This document shows, in pieces, positions 34,029 to 41,658 of a stretch of 64,000 bases of DNA. Source of the DNA: Flavobacterium azooxidireducens (GTDB taxonomy: Bacteria; Bacteroidota; Bacteroidia; Flavobacteriales; Flavobacteriaceae); NCBI RefSeq assembly GCF_023195775.1, contig NZ_CP096205.1, forward strand, positions 2,978,001 to 3,042,000, written 5' to 3'. Numbering within the stretch: position 1 is the stretch's first letter; the number at the start of each line of letters is the position of its first letter. Position numbers and translations under genes: made by a program. A model generated the notes under the pieces. It searched no databases, was not told where the DNA came from, and saw nothing but the letters and a program-made list of their open reading frames with translations.

Positions 34029-35297
34029 TTGAAATTTTTAAAAGATATAGTCGGTGCAGCTTGGTTCAAAATATCCTCATTGAACAGCTTTGCTATACTT
34101 TTAAGAATTGGATTTGGACTAGTCATTTCAAAAGTGTTGGCTATCTATGTTGGTCCGGCCGGAATGGCTCTGGTTGGGAATTTGCGTAATTTTCAAACTT
34201 CTTTAGAAAGCTTTTCGACACTTGGTTTTCAAAACGGAATTATAAAATATACAGCACAATTTAAAGAAGATAACGAGCAGTTTAAGAAATTAATATCAAC
34301 AGTAGCAATTACAATTTCATTGTTCATATTACTTTTAGGAGTCGGATTGTTTATTTTTCGAGAAGCAATAACATCCTATTTGTTTAGTTCAGAAAATGAA
34401 TATGAAATAATCATTAAAGCCGTAATTTTTAGTTTACCATTCTACGGTTTTTCTCTTTTTTTTACTTCTTTAATCAATGGTTTAGAAAAATACAAAAAAG
34501 TAGTTTACATCTCAATTATTGGAAACATAATTGGGTTTGTGTTTTCTTTAGTTTTAGTCTTTAATTACAATGTTTTAGGAGCTTTATTAGCTATGGTTTT
34601 AGCTCCAACAACTAATTTTTTTATAGCTTCATTTTTTATTTTTAAAGAAATCAAGTTTTTCCAATTTATTCAATTAAAATTTTTTGATAAAAGGATTCTT
34701 AAAAACTTAAGTTCTTATTCGGCAATGGCACTTTTTTCGGCGATAACCGGACCAATGATTTATATTTTCTTACGAAATCACCTTATTGATACTGCCGGTA
34801 TTGATACTGCCGGATTTTGGGAATCAATGAGTAGAATTTCAAGCTATTACATGCTTTTTGTTTCCTCGTTGATGAGTATGTATTTTTTACCACAGCTTGC
34901 TGTTTCAAATGAAGTAGAGACCAAATTAATATTTCGAAATTATTTTAAAACAATTGTTCCCGTTTTTTTTGTTGGAATTGTTACTATTTACGTTTGTAAA
35001 AACTGGATCATTTCGATTTTATTTACAACTGAATTTCAACCCGTTTCCGAATTATTTTTTTGGCAATTGGTAGGCGATTTTTTTAAAGTTTGCTCCTGGA
35101 TTTTAGCCTTACATTTTCTGGCAAAAAGACAAACATTTGCTTATTTTGTTACTGAAATTTTTTCGTATTCTACATTAATTTTAGTAGGCTATTTTGCTAT
35201 AAATCATTTTGATGCGGAAGGAGCAGTTTTGGCTCATGCTGTGACTTATTTTATTTATTTCATTATGTTGCTGTTCTATTTTAGAAAAAGAATTTAA
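34029..35297 (+). CDS. Polysaccharide flippase (Wzx/O-antigen translocase type)
   Basis: 422 residues from a TTG that directly follows the aminotransferase stop. About 12 membrane segments, with the start typical of O-antigen translocases: FAILLRIGFGLVISKVLAIYVGPAGMALVGNLRNFQ. It moves lipid-linked sugar repeat units across the inner membrane. A 15-bp tandem duplication (ATTGATACTGCCGGT twice at 34785-34813) gives the in-frame repeat IDTAGIDTAG in a loop between helices. Its stop overlaps the convergent glycosyltransferase by 4 nt. Confidence 0.9.
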   Translation: MKFLKDIVGAAWFKISSLNSFAILLRIGFGLVISKVLAIYVGPAGMALVGNLRNFQTSLESFSTLGFQNGIIKYTAQFKEDNEQFKKLISTVAITISLFILLLGVGLFIFREAITSYLFSSENEYEIIIKAVIFSLPFYGFSLFFTSLINGLEKYKKVVYISIIGNIIGFVFSLVLVFNYNVLGALLAMVLAPTTNFFIASFFIFKEIKFFQFIQLKFFDKRILKNLSSYSAMALFSAITGPMIYIFLRNHLIDTAGIDTAGFWESMSRISSYYMLFVSSLMSMYFLPQLAVSNEVETKLIFRNYFKTIVPVFFVGIVTIYVCKNWIISILFTTEFQPVSELFFWQLVGDFFKVCSWILALHFLAKRQTFAYFVTEIFSYSTLILVGYFAINHFDAEGAVLAHAVTYFIYFIMLLFYFRKRI

Positions 35298-36433
35298 TTC
35301 TCCCAAACCTCCAAATACTTTTCAGCAATCTTTACATAATTATGTTCCTTTTCAATAAAATCCCTCGCATTTTTTCCAATTCGGATAATTTCTTGAGGGT
35401 TTTCAATTAAAAATGATAACTCTTTTACCAATTCATTCACATCCGGCAAAGCATTGATAGCAACTCGTTCCGTTAATTTATAATAATCAACAAATTCTTG
35501 TTCAGCACCCGTGAAAACAACTTTTCCTTTTGCCATGGCTTCCAAAGCATTATAACCTTGATCGTAGGCATAAACTTGGTCTAAAATAATGTGAGCTTTG
35601 TTATACAATGAAATGTATTGTTGATAAGGAATATTTTCAGTGATGATAATTTCTACTTTATCATCATATTTTTCTTCAATTATTTTTAACGTTTCTTCAA
35701 AAAAATGAATGCCTTTTTTGATAAAACTCAATCGATTAATTCCCAGAAAAATAATCACTTTCTCATTAATTTTTAATTCAGAAAAATTTATTTTGTCTGT
35801 ATTGATTGGGTTTGGAATAAAATTTACTTTGTAATTCATCTTTTCCATCGGAATTTTATAATCCAAATCAGAAACTATAATTGAATTTACATTCTCTTTC
35901 AACCAATTAAAAACTTTTTTATAATTGGATTGGACATATTTTAATGAAAAATTGTACTGATTTTTTAAAGATGAATCATTCAAATACGGACTCAAAATGG
36001 AATGTTTCATTTCGTTTTTTAACAGATATTCAATTACCGGAGTTTCATCGCCACAAACCAAAAGAGAAAATTTCTTGTTTTGTGAAAATAATTTTTTATA
36101 AAAGAATAAAGAAATGGTAGGATTGAGTTCTAAAGCATCAGAATTTATCAATTGAACATGATCAAATCCTTTTAATTTTGGTAAAATTAAATAAAATCGA
36201 ATAGCTCTTTCAATTTTTTCAAAATCAAATTTAAAAAATCGTCTCAGGCCATTTCTCAATTTTCTAGTGAACCAAAAACTTGAAAAAAAAGTTGCTTTAA
36301 CTGAAAGATCACTTTCAAAATTTTTAAAATCATCGCCACTGCTCACAATAATTACTTTGTGACCTAATTTTTGTAACCCTTCTTTTAGGGAATTATGCAA
36401 ACGGCTGTATTCTCCAACTAAAAGTATTCGCAT
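35294..36433 (-). CDS. Glycosyltransferase (GT-B fold, group 1-like)
   Basis: 379 residues from the ATG at 36433 (MRILLVGEYSRLHNSLKEGL). An upstream in-frame TTG at 36475 adds 14 residues that do not fit the Rossmann start. N-terminal Rossmann domain (GHKVIIVSSGDDF); C-terminal domain with NPINTDKINF, VIIFLGINRLSFIKKGIHFF, HIILDQVYAYDQGYNALEAMAKGKVVFTG (the nucleotide-sugar E-x7-E-like region) and IGKNARDFIEKEHNY. It should transfer a sugar from a nucleotide donor during repeat-unit assembly. It is divergent from the GT2 gene at 36477, with 43 nt between starts. Confidence 0.85.
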   Translation of the reverse strand: MRILLVGEYSRLHNSLKEGLQKLGHKVIIVSSGDDFKNFESDLSVKATFFSSFWFTRKLRNGLRRFFKFDFEKIERAIRFYLILPKLKGFDHVQLINSDALELNPTISLFFYKKLFSQNKKFSLLVCGDETPVIEYLLKNEMKHSILSPYLNDSSLKNQYNFSLKYVQSNYKKVFNWLKENVNSIIVSDLDYKIPMEKMNYKVNFIPNPINTDKINFSELKINEKVIIFLGINRLSFIKKGIHFFEETLKIIEEKYDDKVEIIITENIPYQQYISLYNKAHIILDQVYAYDQGYNALEAMAKGKVVFTGAEQEFVDYYKLTERVAINALPDVNELVKELSFLIENPQEIIRIGKNARDFIEKEHNYVKIAEKYLEVWEN

Positions 36434-36451
36434 TAATGAAGATGAAATTTT

Positions 36452-36459
36452 TATATTTG
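36452..36459 (+). promoter_or_regulatory. Putative promoter -7 element for the 36477 glycosyltransferase
   Basis: TATATTTG fits TAnnTTTG and ends 17 nt before the TTG start. A near-match (TATATTTA) on the minus strand at 36462-36469 could serve the divergent gene. Confidence 0.5.
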
Positions 36460-36476
36460 TGTAAATATAAAACAAA

Positions 36477-37301
36477 TTGACAAACCAATTTACGCAGGAC
36501 GATTTGGAAATAATTATTTCAACGATGAACCAAACGTCGTTGGATTTTTTGATTCCGATGTTTCCGATGAATCATTTTTCAAAATTTTCAATTTTAGTGA
36601 TTAACCAAACTAATAAAAATAGCATTTTGTCTTCTGAATTTGAATCGGTTAAGGTGGTTAATTCATTTGAAATAGGATTATCTAAAAGTCGTAATCTAGG
36701 TATAAAAAATGCATCAAAACCAATTATTATTTTAACCGATGATGATGTGGTTTTTGCAGATGATTTCGTCCAAAAAATCATCAATTCGTTTACTAATTAT
36801 CCCAATCAAAACATATTTCGTTTTCAGGTTCAATCACTTGAAAAGAAGTTTTTAAGAAACTATCCAACAAATTTCATTAAAAGGTTGAATAAATTTGAGG
36901 TGTTAAACACGATGTCGGTAGAACTTGTTTTCAGAAAAAGTGTTTTTGATAAGACAACTATTTTGTATGATGAAAACTTCGGATTAGGAGCAAAATTTGC
37001 GATTGGAGAAGAAAATTCACTTTTGTTAGATTTTAAAAAAGAAAGTGTAACAATTGGTTTCATTCCGGAAGTTTTATGCTATCATGATGAAAAACATTCT
37101 TCGGCTATTTTAAGCAAACATGAAATTTATTATTATTCTGGAGCTTTTTTTTATCGTAATTTTGGCTCAACTTATAAATTTTGGATACTTTTAAAACTAT
37201 TTTTTGAATTGAAACAAAGAAAAATTTTATTTTCTGTTTTATCAAAATTATACAAACAAGCAATTTTAGGAAAAAATGACTATAAAAAAATCAGTAACTA
37301 A
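36477..37301 (+). CDS. Glycosyltransferase family 2
   Basis: 274 residues from a TTG (the next ATG would delete the first strand LEIIISTMNQ of the fold). GT-A features: FEIGLSKSRNLGIKNASKPIIILTDDDVVFADDF, with the DxD-like TDDD at about 95-98, and GAKFAIGEENSLLLDFKK, VLCYHDEKHSS. It should transfer a sugar from a nucleotide donor. It overlaps the FdtA-like gene by 26 nt, so these are coupled. Confidence 0.88.
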   Translation: MTNQFTQDDLEIIISTMNQTSLDFLIPMFPMNHFSKFSILVINQTNKNSILSSEFESVKVVNSFEIGLSKSRNLGIKNASKPIIILTDDDVVFADDFVQKIINSFTNYPNQNIFRFQVQSLEKKFLRNYPTNFIKRLNKFEVLNTMSVELVFRKSVFDKTTILYDENFGLGAKFAIGEENSLLLDFKKESVTIGFIPEVLCYHDEKHSSAILSKHEIYYYSGAFFYRNFGSTYKFWILLKLFFELKQRKILFSVLSKLYKQAILGKNDYKKISN

Positions 37302-37689
37302 TTGTGAACTAATTTCAATTCCAAAAATTCCTGATACACGTGGAAATCTATCGGTAATAGAAAATGATTTAATTCCGTTTGAAATCAAACGAGTTTATTA
37401 TTTATATGACGTACCTGCAGGAGCAGAGCGTGGCGGACACGCACACATTGAGCAAAAAGAATTTTTAATCGCTCTTAGCGGTAGTTTTGATGTGATTTTA
37501 AATGATGGACAAACAGAAAAAACGATAACTCTAAACAAGCCTTATGAAGGTTTGTTAATTACTGAAGGAATTTGGCGAGAACTCAAAAATTTTTCTTCCG
37601 GTTCTGTTTGTTTGGTTTTGGCTTCTGAGGTTTTTGAAGAAGAAGATTATATTCGAGTTTTTGAAGATTTTTTAGAGTCAAAAGTATAA
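37276..37689 (+). CDS. FdtA/QdtA family dTDP-4-dehydro-6-deoxyglucose 3,4-ketoisomerase (cupin)
   Basis: 137 residues. Family features: IPKIPDTRGNLSVIEN, FEIKRVYYLYDVPAGAERGGHAHIEQKEFLIALSG with the catalytic-type GGHAH histidines, and VLASEVFEEEDYIRVFEDF (the Y/D-rich C-terminal end). FdtA and QdtA convert dTDP-4-keto-6-deoxyglucose to the 3-keto isomer, and the DegT-type aminotransferase at 32928 would then form a 3-amino sugar (Fuc3N or Qui3N type). The isomer cannot be told from sequence. The enzymes for dTDP-glucose and its 4,6-dehydration are not in this window. Confidence 0.88.
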   Translation: MTIKKSVTNCELISIPKIPDTRGNLSVIENDLIPFEIKRVYYLYDVPAGAERGGHAHIEQKEFLIALSGSFDVILNDGQTEKTITLNKPYEGLLITEGIWRELKNFSSGSVCLVLASEVFEEEDYIRVFEDFLESKV

Positions 37690-37734
37690 TGTTTTGGCTT
37701 TAAAAGGAATTGGAAATTGTTTTAATTAGTACAT

Positions 37735-38808
37735 ATGAAAATTTTATATATTTCAACAAGAATCGATGGTTCGGGAGGACTACAACGAAGTCTTTCTGTT
37801 CGACTAAATCATCTTGCTAAAATAGGATATGAAATTTACCTACTAACTACTAATTCTGAAAATCTACCTATCTATTTTCCTTTAGATAAAAGAATCATTC
37901 AAATTGATAGACAGAATGTTTCTGATTTATTTAGTTACAAAAAACTAATTCAAACTACTTATAAAGAAATAAATCCTGATCTGGTTATTGTCACTGATAA
38001 CGGACTCAAAGGCTTTTTAATTCCTTTTTTAATTCCCGAAAATGCTAAAACAGTTTATGAACTTCATTCAACCAAAGACCAACTTATTACTGATAATAAT
38101 AAACTTTTTGGAATTCTCGGGATTTCTAAAATTTTAATAAGTATTTCTTCAAAAAAGTTTAATGCTTTTATAGTGCTTTCCAAAAATGAAGCTCGAAAAT
38201 GGAATTTAAAAAATTTGTATGTGATTCCGAATCCGATTACAATTCCAAATTCAAAACAAAGCTCTCTGCAAAATAAAAAAGTTATTTTTGTTGGAAGGCT
38301 AAAACTAGTGAAAGGAGTTGATTTTCTTATTCAAATATGGGATAAAGTAAATCAAAAACATCCTGATTGGACTTTGGAAGTTTATGGAGAAAAATTTTCT
38401 GAATTTGATATTCAGAAAACAATAAATGAAAAAGGGTTAGGTAATTCTATTTTTGTGCATGAGCCTGTTTCTGAAATAGAAGAAAAATATTCCGAGGCTT
38501 CAATTTTTTTGATGACTTCTCGAATTGAACCTTTCGGACTGGTTTTAACAGAGGCGATGAGTTGCGGACTTCCTTGTGTTTCATTTGATGCTCCAACAGG
38601 GCCTTCATCAATTATAGAAAATGAGCATAATGGATTTTTGATTTCTTGTTTTGATATTGAATTATTTTCCACCAAAGTGATAGAACTCATTGAAAATGAA
38701 AATTTACGCATTCAAATGGGAAAAAATGCAAAAAAAAGTAGCGAGAAATACAATCGAGAAAAAATTATGCAGCAATGGATTATGCTTTACAATAAAGTCA
38801 TTAATTAG
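37735..38808 (+). CDS. Glycosyltransferase family 4 (GT-B)
   Basis: 357 residues. N-terminus MKILYISTRIDGSGGLQRSLSVRLNHL; C-terminal domain with VIPNPITIPN, KKVIFVGRLKLVKGVDFLIQIW, DWTLEVYGEK, and the donor-binding motif SRIEPFGLVLTEAMSCGLPCVSFDAPTGPSSII. It is similar to GT4 enzymes of the group that cap or extend O-antigen chains. Its 3' end overlaps the convergent methyltransferase gene by 8 nt. Confidence 0.92.
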   Translation: MKILYISTRIDGSGGLQRSLSVRLNHLAKIGYEIYLLTTNSENLPIYFPLDKRIIQIDRQNVSDLFSYKKLIQTTYKEINPDLVIVTDNGLKGFLIPFLIPENAKTVYELHSTKDQLITDNNKLFGILGISKILISISSKKFNAFIVLSKNEARKWNLKNLYVIPNPITIPNSKQSSLQNKKVIFVGRLKLVKGVDFLIQIWDKVNQKHPDWTLEVYGEKFSEFDIQKTINEKGLGNSIFVHEPVSEIEEKYSEASIFLMTSRIEPFGLVLTEAMSCGLPCVSFDAPTGPSSIIENEHNGFLISCFDIELFSTKVIELIENENLRIQMGKNAKKSSEKYNREKIMQQWIMLYNKVIN

Positions 38809-39784
38809 GTTTTTGATAAATTCCAACCAAGTAATCTGAAGGATTGTCTCTTATGAATTCATCTTCTAAATCGAATAACTTTTGCATTATTTTCTCTTTT
38901 TCAGAATCAATTTCAATAAAATTATAAGCAATATCTTTAAAAACGCCCATTAAAATATTTCCTCCAATTGGTTTTTCTTCAAGAATTGTAAAATGTTTTC
39001 TGATGGAAGGTAAAATTTGACTTGACTCTACACATTCTGAAGGATCTGCAACATACATTCGCAGCAGTCCACTTCCATAAAATTTGTTTTTATAAATAGT
39101 TGTTCCGCTTCGTTTTCTGTATTTTTTATCAATAAGCTGAATTCCTTGGTTAATCACCTTAATCTGATCTGCAGTAAATTGAAGTTTATCAGGACCAACA
39201 TATTCATTTATCATTAATTTACCTTCTTTTTTCAGGCAATATTTAACTTTTTCAGACAAAAGTTTGTCAATGTCTTTAAAATGATGAAGGGAAGAATTGA
39301 AGATTACTAAATCGAAAGATTCTTTTTGAAAATCATACTTGTACAAATCTGTGCATAAAAACTCAATATTTGTTAAGTTTTTTGAATTTGCAATTTCTTC
39401 TGCTTTATTCAATAGACTTTTTGCAATATCAACGCATACTATTTTCTCAAATTCAGAATGTTTGGCTAAATCTAATTCCAACTTACACGAACCTGTTCCT
39501 AAAGATAAAATTGTTAATCCTTTTTTATCCTTAAAATATTTTTGAAAAAAATAATCTTGAAAATTTATTTCTGTATTTCCACTAACCAAAAAACACCATC
39601 TTTTATAAATGTAAGGAATAGTCCACCAATTTGAAGTTTTATCTCTTGGAGTATCAAAAGCACTTAAAGTTCTCAAGCGATCGTTAAATGTAAACTTCGA
39701 CAAAATAAATGCAAAACCTCTTTGTTTTAATTTACAATATGTTTCCACAAAATCATCAATTGTAATAATACGAGCTAATTTCAT
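38801..39784 (-). CDS. Class I SAM-dependent methyltransferase
   Basis: 327 residues from the ATG at 39784, which overlaps the upstream glycosyltransferase stop in ATGA fashion; an upstream in-frame start at 39811 would lie inside that gene. SAM-binding motif I LTILSLGTGSCKLELDLAKHS (about 95-115), then VCVDIAKSLLNKAEEIA and FDLVIFNSSLHHF. N- and C-terminal extensions of about 90 residues each are not recognised. In a polysaccharide locus it may O-methylate a sugar, but small-molecule or lipid targets are possible. Confidence 0.85.
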   Translation of the reverse strand: MKLARIITIDDFVETYCKLKQRGFAFILSKFTFNDRLRTLSAFDTPRDKTSNWWTIPYIYKRWCFLVSGNTEINFQDYFFQKYFKDKKGLTILSLGTGSCKLELDLAKHSEFEKIVCVDIAKSLLNKAEEIANSKNLTNIEFLCTDLYKYDFQKESFDLVIFNSSLHHFKDIDKLLSEKVKYCLKKEGKLMINEYVGPDKLQFTADQIKVINQGIQLIDKKYRKRSGTTIYKNKFYGSGLLRMYVADPSECVESSQILPSIRKHFTILEEKPIGGNILMGVFKDIAYNFIEIDSEKEKIMQKLFDLEDEFIRDNPSDYLVGIYQKPN

Positions 39785-40677
39785 GTTTTTTGTTTTGAAT
39801 TTAAAGAACAAATATAACCTAAACGATATAAATCAAAATAACGTAGGTTAGGATTCTTGCTGAGTATATTCGATTTTAAAAAACCTTTTGACATATAAAA
39901 TGCTATAACAACAGGTTTATCAAGATAATATTTTTTTAATTTTTTATATGCTTTTAAAAGTGGATTCAACGAGTCAATTCCTTGTTTGTCAGCTAAAAAT
40001 TGCTTTCTCGAGATCACACTTTGTAACGACTTTTCAAAAAAAACTTCATTGCTTTCTAAACCAAGATGATAAATTGAATTATCAATGTGAAGAGGAGTAA
40101 TTTTCTTTGAAAAAAGTTGATAGGCAAAATAAATATCCATACCATACAATTTTTCATTTTCAGTGTAATTTAATTCTAAAAATAATTCCTTTTGAATTAG
40201 CATATTACCTGAAAAAACAAATTGAAAAGGTTTTTCAGTTCTAACAGAAACAGGTTTTTCTTCTCTTTGTTTTCCGTATTTATAACGTAATATTTTTGAG
40301 GCTTCCGGAAGATTGTTTTGGTATTTATAACCACCAAATACTACAAAATTTGAATTATTTAGATAGGAAATGTATTTTTTTATGAAGGTTTCATTTTCCG
40401 GAATAACATCGGAATCTAAAAATAAAATCCAATCAAATTTTGCTTTTTTGGCTAAGATTTGTCGTGTTTTAGTGCGACCAAAATTTTCGGGATTTGCTTC
40501 GTAAAAACAATTTGTAAGTGAAGAAATTGTCTTGTTTTGAGCAATATAATTTTCAGAGGAACAATCTTCCAAAACAATAATTTCAAATTCAATATTTTCA
40601 GAAATGCATTGCTTGTGTAAAGTATTTACAAGATTTTCAACAAAATAGTTATATGTCGGAATCAGGATAGAAAGCAT
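39781..40677 (-). CDS. Glycosyltransferase family 2
   Basis: 298 residues. GT-A fold: MLSILIPTYNYFVENLVNTLHKQC, EIIVLEDCSSENYI, FGRTKTRQILAKKAKFDWILFLDSDVIPENE with the DSD metal-binding motif, and NMLIQKELFLELNYTENEKLYGMDIYFAYQLFSK. The ATG follows the ftsE stop without any gap (TAGATG), so translation is likely coupled although the functions differ. Together with the methyltransferase it extends the minus-strand part of the surface-sugar locus. Confidence 0.9.
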   Translation of the reverse strand: MLSILIPTYNYFVENLVNTLHKQCISENIEFEIIVLEDCSSENYIAQNKTISSLTNCFYEANPENFGRTKTRQILAKKAKFDWILFLDSDVIPENETFIKKYISYLNNSNFVVFGGYKYQNNLPEASKILRYKYGKQREEKPVSVRTEKPFQFVFSGNMLIQKELFLELNYTENEKLYGMDIYFAYQLFSKKITPLHIDNSIYHLGLESNEVFFEKSLQSVISRKQFLADKQGIDSLNPLLKAYKKLKKYYLDKPVVIAFYMSKGFLKSNILSKNPNLRYFDLYRLGYICSLNSKQKT

Positions 40678-41361
40678 CTAAACCGTTCTTTGCACCACTT
40701 CAAAAATAGTACTGTCTTCACATTTCAATGTTTTGGAAGGGAATTTCATAATCAATGCATAGTCGTGCGTGCACATAATAATCGTTTTGCCGTTTTGATT
40801 GATTTTTCTGAGAACTTCCATAACCTCCACACTGGTTTGCGGATCAAGATTTCCTGTCGGTTCATCGGCTAAGATTAATTCCGGATCGTTTAATAAAGCT
40901 CTGGCAATGGCAACTCGTTGTTGTTCACCACCCGAAAGTTGATGTGGCATTTTGTGAAGCATTGATTTCATACCCACTTTTTCCATCACTTCATCAATCT
41001 TTTGCTTCATTTCTGCTTTTTCAATCCAACCGGTTGCTTTTAAGACAAATTCGAGGTTCTCAAAAATACTTCTGTCTGGCAACAACTTAAAATCCTGAAA
41101 AACAATCCCGATTTTTCGTCGCAAATACGGAATATCTTTTTCTTTCAATTTAGCTAAATCAAAATCTACAATCGAACCTTCGCCTTCTGTTAAAGGCAAA
41201 TCAGCATAAAGCGTTTTCATAAAACTACTTTTCCCGGAACCGGTTTTTCCAATCACATAAATAAAATCTCCACGGTTTACTTCCAAAGAGACATTTTTTA
41301 AAATCATGTTTTGTTCCTGAAAAATATTGACGTTTTTTAAAGAAGCGATCGTATTCGACAT
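40678..41361 (-). CDS. ftsE: Cell division ABC transporter ATP-binding protein FtsE
   Basis: 227 residues. Walker [10 protein letters not shown] (38-46), [17 protein letters not shown] (the FtsE-type Q-loop region), signature [19 protein letters not shown] and Walker [14 protein letters not shown], then [11 protein letters not shown]. With its length and the [11 protein letters not shown] segment this fits FtsE, the ATPase partner of FtsX in activating cell-wall hydrolases at division; other small exporter ATPases are similar. ftsX is not in this window. The next gene's start abuts its stop. Confidence 0.88.
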   Translation of the reverse strand: MSNTIASLKNVNIFQEQNMILKNVSLEVNRGDFIYVIGKTGSGKSSFMKTLYADLPLTEGEGSIVDFDLAKLKEKDIPYLRRKIGIVFQDFKLLPDRSIFENLEFVLKATGWIEKAEMKQKIDEVMEKVGMKSMLHKMPHQLSGGEQQRVAIARALLNDPELILADEPTGNLDPQTSVEVMEVLRKINQNGKTIIMCTHDYALIMKFPSKTLKCEDSTIFEVVQRTV

Positions 41362-41440
41362 AAATTATAATTTAAGTGGTAAAAGTACTAAGTTAACGAT
41401 GGTTTTCAAAATTTTATTTTTTTAAAGAGTTTTTTTATAA

Positions 41441-41476
41441 GTTACTGAGTGGCTGAGATGCTGAGAAACTGAGTTT
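41441..41476. repeat. CTCAG/CTGAG direct-repeat element, copy 1
   Basis: A run of CTGAG units (ACTGAGTGGCTGAGATGCTG, AACTGAG) lies between ftsE and the TPR gene. The same unit in the opposite orientation is at 46540-46580. Confidence 0.7.
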
Positions 41477-41524
41477 TAATTATACTTACTATGAAAAAAG
41501 AGTACATATTTCTGCGTTTCGGCT

Positions 41525-41558
41525 CCCCTCTCCTTTGGAGAGGGGTCGGGGGTGTGGA
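41525..41558. repeat. GC-rich palindromic repeat, CCCCTCTCC family, copy 1
   Basis: CCCCTCTCC TTTGG AGAGGGG is followed by TCGGGGGTG. It stands out against the AT-rich surroundings. A shorter copy (CCCCCTCC TTCGG AGGGGG, TCGGGGGG) is at 59128-59158. Confidence 0.75.
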
Positions 41559-41627
41559 TTAACAATTGTTTAAAACCTTGTTCATAATAAACACAACCAT
41601 TACCTCGTTACTACACAAAGCAAACCC

Positions 41628-41635
41628 TAAATTTG
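41628..41635 (+). promoter_or_regulatory. Putative promoter -7 element of the TPR gene
   Basis: TAAATTTG matches TAnnTTTG, 23 nt before the ATG at 41659. Confidence 0.55.
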
Positions 41636-41658
41636 TAAATTAAACAAAACTGAATCCC

